From an uncultured Bacteroidales bacterium (lineage in GTDB: Bacteria > Bacteroidota > Bacteroidia > Bacteroidales > FEN-979): a stretch of DNA of 46,160 nt. A program made the position numbers and the translations under genes. The DNA is taken from the NCBI GenBank assembly GCA_903945175.1, contig CAJAUM010000101.1:1-46160 (forward strand), in the 5' to 3' direction. The notes beneath the pieces were generated by a model. It did no database searches. It saw nothing but the letters and a program-made list of their open reading frames with translations, and was not told the origin of the DNA. This document shows positions 8,771 to 17,254 of the stretch, in pieces; within the stretch, counting starts at the first letter, position 1, and each line of letters opens with the position of its first letter.

Positions 8771-8849
8771 GGATCTGTAAAGGTTGGGAAACTTATTATT
8801 AATGCAAAAAATGAAATTGTGAAGGGAGCCGTAAAACCAGGCGTGATTA

Positions 8850-9158
8850 TTAGACTTTCTTAATCTTTAAAGGGTTCTGTCGGCTATCGAAGACAGAAGC
8901 AACAGTGATCAGATTATCTTTTTTCCAGTAAATTATTTTATAATTGCTTTCAACAAGATATCTGAATTCTTCTTGATACCCAATTAAAAACTCTTCAACA
9001 GGACCCGCGAATGGATTGTTTTCAAGGATGGATACGCTTTCAATTATTCTATTGATAATTTTCCTTGCAATTCTTGGACTGACCTCCGTTGAATAATAGT
9101 CAAATATATCTTTGAGTTGCCTTTCCGACAGTTCTGACCATTCAATCCTTATTTCCAT
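8850..9158 (-). CDS. ParE/RelE-type toxin
   Basis: The 102-residue basic protein has the RelE/ParE fold signature: MEIRIEWSELSERQLKDIFDYY, then ARKIINRIIESVSILENNPFAG, then YRYLVES-like segments with YKIIYWK, and a final strand VASVFDSRQNP. The GPVEEFLIGYQEEFRYLV segment is typical of ParE-like toxins of Bacteroidota, which poison gyrase, although some RelE homologues cleave mRNA. The start overlaps the antitoxin stop by 10 bases, as in many type II toxin-antitoxin operons. Base composition is distinctly AT-richer than the flanking ABC and glycosyltransferase genes, which suggests acquisition. Confidence 0.85.
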   Translation of the reverse strand: MEIRIEWSELSERQLKDIFDYYSTEVSPRIARKIINRIIESVSILENNPFAGPVEEFLIGYQEEFRYLVESNYKIIYWKKDNLITVASVFDSRQNPLKIKKV

Positions 9159-9391
9159 GTTTTGACCTTCTTTTTCAGCTCCTGATGTGATATAACCCGG
9201 CCCTCTTCGCTGTCTTGTTTTGCCATGTCGATCATTTCATGGAAATCATTTACTGACATGGGAGTTAATTCCTTTTCGTAGGATGCTTTTTTTTCCTGCC
9301 TTATAAATGATTCAATTTTAGAAATAAGACTTTCGTCGCTGATTCGAAGAAATTCTTCTATTAAATTCAACTTTCTCGCCTGAAGGTTCAT
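9149..9391 (-). CDS. Antitoxin of the ParE/RelE-type module
   Basis: The 80-residue protein precedes and overlaps the toxin gene. I start it at MNLQARKL (ATG at 9389-9391). The longer frame to 9469 would run into the glycosyltransferase gene and lacks coding character. The sequence is helical and charged (LNLIEEFLRISDESLISKIESF, then EEGRVISHQELKKKVKTW). The C-terminal GRVISHQELKKK element is typical of small addiction-module antitoxins that wrap the toxin. It should bind the toxin and repress its own promoter; a -7 box lies at 9406-9413. Confidence 0.8.
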   Translation of the reverse strand: MNLQARKLNLIEEFLRISDESLISKIESFIRQEKKASYEKELTPMSVNDFHEMIDMAKQDSEEGRVISHQELKKKVKTWK

Positions 9392-9405
9392 AACGAATTT
9401 TTTTA

Positions 9406-9413
9406 CAAAATTA
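9406..9413 (-). promoter_or_regulatory. -7 box for the toxin-antitoxin operon
   Basis: The minus strand reads TAATTTTG, matching TAnnTTTG, 15 bases upstream of the antitoxin ATG at 9391. The leader would be only about 8 bases, and no clear -33 element is seen. Confidence 0.38.
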
Positions 9414-9440
9414 ATGATTTTAAGGTTGAATGGTTTCGTT

Positions 9441-10739
9441 TTAGGAGTGTTCCTTGATAGCCTTCTCATACACCTTCACCATCTTCCCGGAGAGGATGCG
9501 GCAATCGAAATGTTCCTCTATTGACTTCCGGCCGGAGCGGCTCATCTGCTCCAGGGCGGCCGGGTCGGATAAAACCTCGGCCAGTTTTGATGACAAGGCC
9601 TCCGCGGTGTTGGGATGGTAGAGCCGGCCTCCACCGGTGGCCCCGATGATCTCGGGGAAGGCGCCTAACTCGGGCTGGATCAAGGGCACTCCTGAAGCCA
9701 GCGCTTCAACCTGGTATAGACCGAATGCCTCTCCCTTCAGCACAGGAACTGAAAGGACCGACACTGATTTGAAAAAGCCAGCCAGATCCTCCGTCGTGAA
9801 GTTTTCAATGATCTCAAAATCCTGCCCGATGCCCTGTTGCTCCAGTTTTTTCATCTGCCGGTGAATGAAGGGTTTGTCATCCCCGGTCATTCCGCCGGTC
9901 GCTTTCAGTTTCAGTTCTTTAAATCGTGGATCACGCTTTAAGAGGATAAAGGCCTCCACAAGGATCTCGAAACCATTCTCTTCGCAGATACGGGAGAGAT
10001 AACCCAGGGCCGGGGGTGCATCAGCGGGGGCGGACCAGGTGTAATTCCCGGGCTTCACCCCGATGTGCACTACATGCATCTTTTCGGGCGGAATGGCCAT
10101 TTTTTCCTGCATCACACCGGCAAACCAGGAGCTGACGGCGATGAAGGCATCGACATCACGGCATTTATCGGCCATCAGCCGCCATATTTTTCCGCGCCAT
10201 ACAGGTTCCATCGCGTCCACCCACACATCTTCATCCTGCAACGAACACACCACCGGCACCTTCACCTCCTCCCTGATCTGCTTGGCCATCCCCAGCAGAA
10301 GGGCATTGGAGAAGTGGACGACATCCGGCTTCTCCTGGTACTTCAGGAAATCGACCAGCCGCCCCAGTTCATGTTCCTGGTTGCCCTGCTCTCCGAGGAG
10401 CATTGATTCTGTGAGCTCCTCCAGTCCGTGCGCCCTTGTCGACCCCGACTTTTTAGCGGCAAATTTCAGCATTGGCTTCGAGTCGAAAAAGTGCTCCATC
10501 CATCCCGGCATGTGCCTGAAGAGGGGAAACTGCTGCTTGAGGTAGATGTTTACGGCGCCATAGAACACCGGAAGGTCCCCGTTCGTCTTCTTCCCATCGA
10601 TGGTGAGGGGCAGGTACATCGGGAGCGTGATGGCATCGTGCCCCAGCTCACGCAATGAATTTACGTAAGCGCTGTCGCGCAAGCAATTGCCGCAGTAGAA
10701 GGTGCCGCCGAAGCCGGGAACGATGTTAACGATTTTCAT
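9441..10739 (-). CDS. Family 4 glycosyltransferase (GT-B)
   Basis: The 432-residue cytoplasmic GT-B enzyme has two Rossmann-like halves. The N-terminal acceptor half begins MKIVNIVPGFGGTFYCGNCLRD. The donor half begins near HIGVKPGNY and includes LGYLSRICEENGFEILVEAF, equivalent to the GRL/E-K region of GT4. It also has the E-x7-E motif GEAFGLYQVEALASG, where the nucleotide-sugar is held, followed by PLIQPELGAFPEIIG. The product is probably a glycosylated lipid, polysaccharide or small molecule; the sugar cannot be told. It follows the PQQ propeller gene (57-base gap, containing heptanucleotide repeats) and may be the last gene of the redox cluster. Confidence 0.88.
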   Translation of the reverse strand: MKIVNIVPGFGGTFYCGNCLRDSAYVNSLRELGHDAITLPMYLPLTIDGKKTNGDLPVFYGAVNIYLKQQFPLFRHMPGWMEHFFDSKPMLKFAAKKSGSTRAHGLEELTESMLLGEQGNQEHELGRLVDFLKYQEKPDVVHFSNALLLGMAKQIREEVKVPVVCSLQDEDVWVDAMEPVWRGKIWRLMADKCRDVDAFIAVSSWFAGVMQEKMAIPPEKMHVVHIGVKPGNYTWSAPADAPPALGYLSRICEENGFEILVEAFILLKRDPRFKELKLKATGGMTGDDKPFIHRQMKKLEQQGIGQDFEIIENFTTEDLAGFFKSVSVLSVPVLKGEAFGLYQVEALASGVPLIQPELGAFPEIIGATGGGRLYHPNTAEALSSKLAEVLSDPAALEQMSRSGRKSIEEHFDCRILSGKMVKVYEKAIKEHS

Positions 10740-10762
10740 ACAAGATTTGCAATTTTTGAATT

Positions 10763-10789
10763 ACCAATGACCAATGACCAATGACCAAT
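10763..10789. repeat. Tandem heptanucleotide repeat (ACCAATG, 3.9 copies)
   Basis: ACCAATG is repeated perfectly at 10763, 10770 and 10777, with a partial fourth copy (ACCAAT) to 10789. It lies in the 57-base gap between the PQQ propeller and glycosyltransferase genes. Short perfect repeats of this kind can change copy number by slippage. Confidence 0.9.
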
Positions 10790-10796
10790 CAATATT

Positions 10797-11927
10797 TTAT
10801 TTTACGGGACCAAACACATATAATATTCCGTCCTGGGCGCCGAGAGCGATCATGGCTGAGGTGACGGCCGGGGTGCTTACAATCGGGCTACCGATTTCAT
10901 AGGTCCAGATTTCGTTACCTGTACCGATCTCCAGCACGTGGATCCTTCCGTCGCCCGATGCCGCAATCACCAGGTTCCCTGAAATAACAGGAGATGCATC
11001 CACCTTTCCAAGCGCTTTGTATTTCCAGTTCAAATTGCCGCTTACTGCATCGAAGCAGAAGATATGGCGGTTCTGCGACCCGGTTATAACCTTCCCCGAA
11101 CCAACCGCTGGGGAGGCCATGAAGGGGCCGCCTCCTGGTGTTTTCCAAAGTATCTTTTTTTGTCTCAGATCAAAACAGTAGAAAACGCCATCATAATTTC
11201 CAAAAAAGGCTTTTTCTCCCAGGATGGCGGCTGAAGCAGGGATGTATGTCCCGATGTTGGTTTTGCCGGGCGCCTGCCCGTTTATGATATTCACCAGGTG
11301 CAGAAAACCGTCGCACCCGCCAAAGACAGCCAGCCTCTTGTCAATGGCCGGGGAGCCGTTGATGAAATTCCCCGACTCATATTTCCACAGCGCCTTCCCG
11401 GTGGAGGCCGAGACACAGTGAAGGTTGTAATCATAGCTCCCGACCAGGATGCAGAGCTCTTTCGTTTTAGGCTGGATCACCCAGTTGGCCGAGCCGGAGA
11501 TCTGTCCTTCGGTGATATATTTCCAAATCAGGGTGCCGGTCGCAGCATCCAGCGCATAGAGGATCCCTTCGGTAGAACCTACGTAGATCCGGTTCTTAAG
11601 GAGCAAAGGCGGAGCCTCTACCGAAGTGCCGGCGTTGAATTTCCATTTCAGCTGCCCGGCGGTGGTGATGGCGTAGATGTATCCATCGTCGGAGCCGGTG
11701 TAGATGACGCCCTCCCCGATGACGGGCGAGGATTTGATGACATCTCCGGTTTTGAAGGTCCACAGAAGTTTGAAGGGAGGCCTGAGGGTTGCTTTCGACA
11801 GGCCCGTGAGCTGGGCATTACCCCGGTAGGAGGGCCAAGACTCCTGGCCCTGCAGTTCAATCCCTTTGCAGGTCAGCATGCATAGCAACAGGAACAGGAT
11901 AACCCGGTGGCTGGGGCTCATTCTCAT
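10797..11927 (-). CDS. Secreted PQQ-type beta-propeller protein (fifth of the cluster)
   Basis: The 376-residue protein has an N-terminal signal sequence (hydrophobic VILFLLLCMLTC, cleavage near LQG/QE) and then a BamB/PQQ_2-type propeller. Its repeats carry GxIYxGSxDGxIYAIxxxxGxLxWK-like elements such as VIYTGSDDGYIYAI, RIYVGSTEGILYAL and HIFCFDAVSGNLNW. No quinoprotein dehydrogenase catalytic set (vicinal Cys pair, catalytic Asp, haem) is seen, so a binding or scaffold role is more likely than alcohol oxidation. Its ATG overlaps the upstream flavoprotein stop as ATGA (11924-11927). An exported propeller is thus coupled to a cytoplasmic redox enzyme, which is unusual. The start could also be Met3. 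Confidence 0.85.
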   Translation of the reverse strand: MRMSPSHRVILFLLLCMLTCKGIELQGQESWPSYRGNAQLTGLSKATLRPPFKLLWTFKTGDVIKSSPVIGEGVIYTGSDDGYIYAITTAGQLKWKFNAGTSVEAPPLLLKNRIYVGSTEGILYALDAATGTLIWKYITEGQISGSANWVIQPKTKELCILVGSYDYNLHCVSASTGKALWKYESGNFINGSPAIDKRLAVFGGCDGFLHLVNIINGQAPGKTNIGTYIPASAAILGEKAFFGNYDGVFYCFDLRQKKILWKTPGGGPFMASPAVGSGKVITGSQNRHIFCFDAVSGNLNWKYKALGKVDASPVISGNLVIAASGDGRIHVLEIGTGNEIWTYEIGSPIVSTPAVTSAMIALGAQDGILYVFGPVK

Positions 11928-13510
11928 CGGGAATTCCTTTCTTCCTGTTCTTTAAAGGCCAGCGCACCTGTTGGACATGACTCCACACACTCCCGGGCGG
12001 TGATGGTCAGCGCTGCTTTGATGGTTTCATTGAAAGGAACCGAAATACGCACATCAAAGCCGCGCCCGGCAAAGGTCAGGCCAATGGATTCGCTGTGCAG
12101 GCTTGTGATCTCCACACACAATCCGCACCGGATGCACTTTTCGGTTTCAAAGACTACCAGGTCGTGCTGCACCGACCGGGTCAGCAGGTTCCGGTCGGGG
12201 GCCGCAAATCTCTTCCGGCTGGCATCGTATTGTTCCCCGTATTGCCTGAGTTTGCAGCTCACGGGTTTCCGGCAATCGCAGTGCATGCAGCGCTGCGCTT
12301 CGCGGATGGCCTCTTCGCGGCTGAAACCCTGCAGTTTACCTCCGGCAGGTTCCACCCGGTGATCGGGGATGGCCTCCTGCAGGTATTCTTTCCATTCGGG
12401 TTCAAACAATGATCCGAAGGTGGATACCGACCGCTGTTTGTGGCGAAGGGGGCCCTGGCAGGCTGCAAGGTAGCTTTCCACCCAATGTGCCGCCATTTTA
12501 CCCTGGGCGGCGGAATGGACTGCCATTTTTTGTTCCCGGATGATATTTCCACAGGCAAACACCCCGGGCAAACTGGTACTGAAGGTGTGTTTATCCACCA
12601 ATGCCCCATGTTCATCAGGCTGCAAACCAAATTGTTCGGCGGGATTTGTTCTCTGATTTCCTGTTGCCAGGATGACCGCATCAAATTCACGAAGGATGGT
12701 TTGATGAAACAGCTCCTGACTGACATAGGTACCCAGACGAAATTTCGCCCCCATTCTTCGTATCATTTCAATTTCAGCTTCGAGAACCTCCTTCGGAAGA
12801 TGATCATCCGGGATATCATACTGCATTGCTCCGCCGGCTTTTTCATGTTGATCATACAAAATACAGGAATGACCTGACCGCAAAAGATAGAATGCTGCTG
12901 AAAGTCCGGCAGGCCCTGTACCGATGATAGCAACTTTTTTCCCATTTCGGATGGAAATGCCAGGCAAACCCAGATCCATGATATCTTCATATTGGGCTGT
13001 TGCCCGTTTCAGAAGGCAGATTGAAACCGCCTGATCGATGGGTTTCCTCCGGCAGGCCTTTTCGCATGGAGCAGGGCAGATATGTCCTAAGACAAGTGGC
13101 AGGGCAATCTCCTCGCGTACGATGCGCAAAGCCTGCTTAAAATCACCTGCGGCAATCAACCGGTTCATCAGGGGAATGTCCATAAGGGCAGGACAAGATA
13201 ACCGGCAGGGCGCTTCACAATCGCCCACATGGTCGCTGAGCAGCAATTCGAGGGCCTCACGCCGGGCGGTCACCACCTCTTCTGAGTCAGTAAGGATGTG
13301 CATCCCCTCCGAAACAGGCATGGCACATGAAGGAACAAGGTGATCACGATCAAGATCCTTCACCAGGCATACCATGCAGGACGGATGATTTGAAAAGCCC
13401 GGTTTGAAGCACATTGAAGGAATGGCAATGCCAAGGATGGACGCCGCCTCCATTACGGAAATTCCCTCCTGCACCTCTATTGGAATATGATCGATTGTCA
13501 GCTTTATCAT
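11924..13510 (-). CDS. NuoG-N / GltD-like iron-sulphur flavoprotein, NADPH domain absent
   Basis: The 528-residue cytoplasmic protein begins at MIKLTIDH; its ATG at 13508-13510 comes 1 base after the NuoEF stop. Domains: a NuoG-like [2Fe-2S] ferredoxin (C34, C45, C48, C62); a GltD-like N-terminal Cys region (C98, C102, C106, C145, C149, C153); an FAD Rossmann fold GTGPAG (197-202); a C-terminal Cys-rich region (C408, C411, C413); and a ferredoxin-like part (C459, C462, C465, C508, C512-P). In GltD a second Rossmann fold (GGGxTA) binds NADPH. Here the chain goes directly from FDAVILATG to GVFACGN with only about 30 residues between, so that domain is missing. Reducing power must come from the NuoEF partner or a ferredoxin. 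Substrate unknown. Confidence 0.85.
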   Translation of the reverse strand: MIKLTIDHIPIEVQEGISVMEAASILGIAIPSMCFKPGFSNHPSCMVCLVKDLDRDHLVPSCAMPVSEGMHILTDSEEVVTARREALELLLSDHVGDCEAPCRLSCPALMDIPLMNRLIAAGDFKQALRIVREEIALPLVLGHICPAPCEKACRRKPIDQAVSICLLKRATAQYEDIMDLGLPGISIRNGKKVAIIGTGPAGLSAAFYLLRSGHSCILYDQHEKAGGAMQYDIPDDHLPKEVLEAEIEMIRRMGAKFRLGTYVSQELFHQTILREFDAVILATGNQRTNPAEQFGLQPDEHGALVDKHTFSTSLPGVFACGNIIREQKMAVHSAAQGKMAAHWVESYLAACQGPLRHKQRSVSTFGSLFEPEWKEYLQEAIPDHRVEPAGGKLQGFSREEAIREAQRCMHCDCRKPVSCKLRQYGEQYDASRKRFAAPDRNLLTRSVQHDLVVFETEKCIRCGLCVEITSLHSESIGLTFAGRGFDVRISVPFNETIKAALTITARECVESCPTGALAFKEQEERNSR

Positions 13511-13511
13511 C

Positions 13512-15866
13512 TTAATGAATTGTGATGGCATCAACCGGACAAATTTGCCGGCAAATATCGCATTTTATGCATTTTTCAAGGTCTATCATGTGTTTTTCAT
13601 AGGGTTTGAAGGCAATGGCCTCTGATGGACAGCGTTGGGCACATTTCGTACATCCGATGCAATCGTCATTGACCTCATAATGGATCAGGGGCAGGCATTT
13701 CCCGGCCGGACAGCGTCCATTTAAATGGGCCTCATATTCTTCTCGAAAATTATGCAGGGTGGTAAGCACCGGGTTCGGCGCGGTTTTTCCAAGACCGCAC
13801 AGACTGCCTTTGGAGGTGCTTACAGCCAGTTTTTCCAGTTTGTTCAGATCTTCCGGCTTCCCCTGACCGTTGCGGATCTTCTCAAGTATCTCAAGCATCC
13901 GCCGGGTGCCGATCCGGCAAAAGGTACATCTCCCGCAGGATTGATTTTGTGTGAATGAAAGAAAATAGTGTGCGATATCCACCATGCAATCGGTTTCATC
14001 CAGCACGATCAGTCCGCCCGAGCCCATCATGGTACCTGCCTGCTTCAACGCTTCAAAATCGACGGGCATATCCGCAGCGGAGGCAGGCAAACAGCCTCCC
14101 GAAGGACCGCCGATCTGGACTGCCTTGAATTTCCTCTCCCCGGCAATGCCACCCCCGATCTCCTCCACGATCTGCCGGATGGTGATGCCCATGGGCACCT
14201 CGATCAGGCCTCCGCGTTTAACCTTGCCTGCCAGCGCAAATACCTTGGTTCCCTTGCTTCCGGCCGTGCCGATGGCCGCAAAGGCGCCTGATCCATGATG
14301 CATGATCCAGGGGACCAGCGAAAAGGTCTCTGTGTTGTTGATGAGGGTGGGCTTGTTCCATAATCCTTTAGCGACCGGGTAGGGTGGGCGCATTCGCGGC
14401 ATGCCGCGGTGTCCTTCAACGGAAGCGATAAGGGCCGTCTCCTCTCCGCATACAAAGGCGCCGGCGCCCCCGAAAATGCGGATATCAAAGGAAAAGCCGG
14501 ATCCCCAGATGGATGACCCTATAATGCCGTTTTCTCTGCAAATTTGAATCGCTTCGCCGATCCGCGATACGGCTAACGGATATTCGGCACGGATATAAAA
14601 AATCCCATTGGAAGCTCCGGTTGCGAATCCTGCAATAAGCATCCCCTCGATGATCCGGAAGGGATAGGATTCGAGCAGCATGCGGTCCATAAAGGCGCCG
14701 GGATCGCCCTCATCGCCATTGCAGATCACAAATTTTTCCCTCTCTTCCTGCTCCTTCACCAGCTGCCACTTCCGCCCTGTCGGGAAACCTGCGCCACCAC
14801 GACCCCGCAATCCACTTGAAATGATTTCATTAATCACCCGTTGCGGAGTCATCTCTGTCAGGCATGTTCGCAAGGATTCGAATCCTCCTGCACGGCGGTA
14901 TCCTTCCAGATCGGTAGGATTGGTCACTCCCCGGTTTTCTGTGGCGATGTTTACCTGCGGCCCAAGAAACCTGGTCAACGGCGTGTCACGCTGTTCCCCA
15001 AGGTATCTACGGAATGACTTTGGCGCATGATCGGCAAGCAGGTGCTCGAACATGTTATAAAATCCGCTGCGCAAGCGATTATAATATCCTTCGGGCTGAA
15101 AATGGCTCAGGAGTACCTCCCTCACCTCCTCAGGTTTTATTTTGGCGTAAAAGGCCGGATTTTCGCCCGGTTTGATGATCTCCAGGATGGGAACCTGATT
15201 GCAAATCCCTACACATCCAACCTGCTGCACATCAACCCTGATCTTGTTCTGAGCCAGGGTTTTCTCCATTTGTAATTTCACATCAGAACTGCCGCTTGCC
15301 ACGCAGCACGATCCCAATCCGATGCGGATCTCTCCCTGAACTTTAGATGGATATCCGGGAGATGCATGCACTGTAACAGGATGATTTTTCTTCCTGGAGA
15401 GAAATTCCCGGAGGATCTCTCCCACCTTTTCGGACTCCACGTGACCGAAGGTAACCTCGTCGATACGCACGGCAGGAGCGAGGGTGCAGCAACCCAGGCA
15501 GGCCACCTTTTCGATGGTGAAGATGTAGGAGGCATCCGTGTCCTCATCATGATTCAGCTTCAGTTCCCGACGGAAAGCCTCGTAGACGAACTGCGAACCC
15601 TTGACGTGGCAGGCGGTGCCGGTGCACACGCTGATGCGGTGCTTGCCGGCCGGCTGGTGCCTGAACTGGGTAAAAAAGGTGGAGATCCCTGAGATTTGCG
15701 CCGGGGTGATATCCGTTGTTTCACAAACACGCTTCAGGGCTGCTTCGGGGAGATAGTTGAATTCATGCTGGATATCCTGCAATATCGGAATAACGGCATC
15801 GGCGGTAACCCCGTGGCGGGCTACCAATTGATCTACAGTTTCGTGGATGTGTTGGTTGTTCTTCAA
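13512..15866 (-). CDS. NuoE-NuoF fusion, NADH-oxidising diaphorase subunit (HydC-HydB-like)
   Basis: The 784-residue protein combines subunits usually encoded apart. Residues 1-155 are NuoE-like with a thioredoxin-fold [2Fe-2S] site (C81, C86, C123, C127). Residues about 175-255 form a second thioredoxin-like ferredoxin (C187/C188, C218, C222). Residues about 300-700 are NuoF: FMN/NAD motifs GRGGAGFPTGRKW and GAGAFVCGEETAL, and [4Fe-4S] ligands SCGRCTFC (C644, C647, C650) with C690. The tail has two [4Fe-4S] motifs (C736/739/742/746 and C766/769/772/776). This is the HydB/HydC plan of bifurcating hydrogenases and related Bfu-type enzymes, but no HydA follows. Instead the adjacent flavoprotein gene takes that place. 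An XRE-RhuM pair lies upstream. Confidence 0.92.
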   Translation of the reverse strand: MKNNQHIHETVDQLVARHGVTADAVIPILQDIQHEFNYLPEAALKRVCETTDITPAQISGISTFFTQFRHQPAGKHRISVCTGTACHVKGSQFVYEAFRRELKLNHDEDTDASYIFTIEKVACLGCCTLAPAVRIDEVTFGHVESEKVGEILREFLSRKKNHPVTVHASPGYPSKVQGEIRIGLGSCCVASGSSDVKLQMEKTLAQNKIRVDVQQVGCVGICNQVPILEIIKPGENPAFYAKIKPEEVREVLLSHFQPEGYYNRLRSGFYNMFEHLLADHAPKSFRRYLGEQRDTPLTRFLGPQVNIATENRGVTNPTDLEGYRRAGGFESLRTCLTEMTPQRVINEIISSGLRGRGGAGFPTGRKWQLVKEQEEREKFVICNGDEGDPGAFMDRMLLESYPFRIIEGMLIAGFATGASNGIFYIRAEYPLAVSRIGEAIQICRENGIIGSSIWGSGFSFDIRIFGGAGAFVCGEETALIASVEGHRGMPRMRPPYPVAKGLWNKPTLINNTETFSLVPWIMHHGSGAFAAIGTAGSKGTKVFALAGKVKRGGLIEVPMGITIRQIVEEIGGGIAGERKFKAVQIGGPSGGCLPASAADMPVDFEALKQAGTMMGSGGLIVLDETDCMVDIAHYFLSFTQNQSCGRCTFCRIGTRRMLEILEKIRNGQGKPEDLNKLEKLAVSTSKGSLCGLGKTAPNPVLTTLHNFREEYEAHLNGRCPAGKCLPLIHYEVNDDCIGCTKCAQRCPSEAIAFKPYEKHMIDLEKCIKCDICRQICPVDAITIH

Positions 15867-15885
15867 TTAAATAGATAGCAGAATT

Positions 15886-16905
15886 TCAATTGGTTTTCAA
15901 CTTCTTGATTTCTTTATCGAAATCGCTCTCGAACAGTCTGTCCCGGATTACCCGGTATTTTTCAAATTCGTTTTCAGCAAAAGTCCTGGCTATTTCAGTT
16001 GTGACTTTTCCTGCATTGGTCAGAACATCTTTTTCATTGAATTGTAAAAAGGCATCCAGCTTTGTAATCCAGTCGCGCATCTGCATCAGGGTGTGGTTGG
16101 TTGCCTGCAATTCAGCATAATCCAGATACATAGAAACGATGCGGTTAAGTCCGTTCAGTTCCTCCTCTTCCAGATAGTTTTTAGCAATGGTAACATCTGT
16201 TTTTCTAAGATTTCCGTCAGGAGCATTTTTCCAGGAAGTCAAACCCATATGCTGTTTGTGACTATCTGCACGGGATAGAATTATTTCAGCTGCTGTCTGG
16301 CGGGTTATCGCCCAATGAAGTTTGTTTTGTACTGTGGCAAAAAACTTTTGGGTTATCTCGCAGGCCGCATCATAATCAGCGCTGCATTGCGCATAGATAT
16401 CAGTGATTTTCTGGTAGAACCTCCGCTCACTGGATCGTATATCCCGGATCCGGGCTAATTGCTCTTCAAAATAATCGTGACCAAAAATATTGTTCGGATT
16501 TTTAAGTCGTTCATCATCCATGGTAAACCCCTTGATGATGTATTCTTTCAATCGTTCAGTTGCCCATATTCGGAAATGGGTAGCCTGTAGCGAATTTACA
16601 CGGTAGCCAACTGAGATGATGGCATCAAGGTTGTAAAATTTTGTTTTATATACTTTCCCATCTTCGGCAGTATGTTCCAAAATGGAACTAACTGAAAATT
16701 CAACCAATTCACCGCTTTCGAAGATGTTGGTTAAATGTTTGGTAATCGCCGGACGCTGCACGCCGAAAAGTAGCGCTATTTTTTCCTGCGTTAACCAGAT
16801 GTTTTCATTCCGCAGAAATATTTCCACTTTTACTTTGCCCCCCGGGGTGGTGTAGAGCAGAAATTCGGTAAAACTATTATTTGGAACTGGATGTTTGGGT
16901 TTCAT
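15886..16905 (-). CDS. RhuM family protein
   Basis: The 339-residue protein matches the RhuM (virulence RhuM) family found in many bacteria and often in accessory islands. The N-terminal half has EIFLRNENIWLTQEKIALLFG, NLDAIISVGYRVNS and FRIWATERLKEYIIKGF, which are hallmark segments. The N-terminal part resembles a winged helix that could bind DNA, and the C-terminal part is helical. Molecular function is not established. It overlaps the XRE regulator upstream by ATGA (16902-16905), so the two are co-expressed. It is AT-richer than the NuoEF and propeller genes on either side, which suggests a separately acquired module sitting inside the redox cluster. Confidence 0.88.
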   Translation of the reverse strand: MKPKHPVPNNSFTEFLLYTTPGGKVKVEIFLRNENIWLTQEKIALLFGVQRPAITKHLTNIFESGELVEFSVSSILEHTAEDGKVYKTKFYNLDAIISVGYRVNSLQATHFRIWATERLKEYIIKGFTMDDERLKNPNNIFGHDYFEEQLARIRDIRSSERRFYQKITDIYAQCSADYDAACEITQKFFATVQNKLHWAITRQTAAEIILSRADSHKQHMGLTSWKNAPDGNLRKTDVTIAKNYLEEEELNGLNRIVSMYLDYAELQATNHTLMQMRDWITKLDAFLQFNEKDVLTNAGKVTTEIARTFAENEFEKYRVIRDRLFESDFDKEIKKLKTN

Positions 16906-17198
16906 CTGTTTTTCAACTGTTTCAGAATATATTTCACTGCACCTTCAGCGATTGTATTGTCCTCATTTTCATCTATAATGGCGTAAATTTTATCAGACAA
17001 CCATAATTTCATCAACTCTTCCTTATCTGCCTTTAAAAACAACGCTATTTTAGTTACTTGTTCCTTTGTAGCTCTTCTTGAGCCATTTTCAATTTTGCTC
17101 ATGAGCGCCGTATCAACTTCTAAATATGCAGCAACCTGCCTGAGAAGCGATCCGTTCCGCACCCTTATTTCCCTTACTTTTTGACCAAAATTATTCAA
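16902..17198 (-). CDS. XRE-family transcriptional regulator
   Basis: The 98-residue protein has a helix-turn-helix of the Cro/C1 type in its first 65 residues: FGQKVREIRVRNGSLLRQVAAYLEVDTALMSKIENG. The C-terminal part (KADKEELMKLWL...ILKQLKN) is the short helical extension seen in Bacteroidota XRE proteins that accompany RhuM or methylase modules. It is the first gene of a two-gene operon with RhuM and probably represses its own promoter, since a -7 box lies 31 bases upstream. It is AT-rich compared with flanking redox genes. Confidence 0.9.
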   Translation of the reverse strand: MNNFGQKVREIRVRNGSLLRQVAAYLEVDTALMSKIENGSRRATKEQVTKIALFLKADKEELMKLWLSDKIYAIIDENEDNTIAEGAVKYILKQLKNR

Positions 17199-17228
17199 GT
17201 TTCTATTTTATGGCTTGTCAATAAATGT

Positions 17229-17236
17229 CAAATATA
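17229..17236 (-). promoter_or_regulatory. -7 box for the XRE-RhuM operon
   Basis: The minus strand reads TATATTTG, an exact TAnnTTTG match, 31 bases before the XRE start. The nearest TTG on that strand is 26 bases further up, which is longer than ideal. It shows that XRE-RhuM probably has its own promoter. Confidence 0.48.
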
Positions 17237-17254
17237 GTAAATGTTTTGTAATGT

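Noticed and set aside
10763-10789. CRISPR-like repeat
   Set aside because: The unit is 7 bases with no spacers and no cas genes are present.
11924-15866. A complete [FeFe]-hydrogenase operon
   Set aside because: The NuoE and NuoF parts fit, but no H-cluster motifs (TSCCPxW or similar) occur in either protein, and the third subunit is a flavoprotein.
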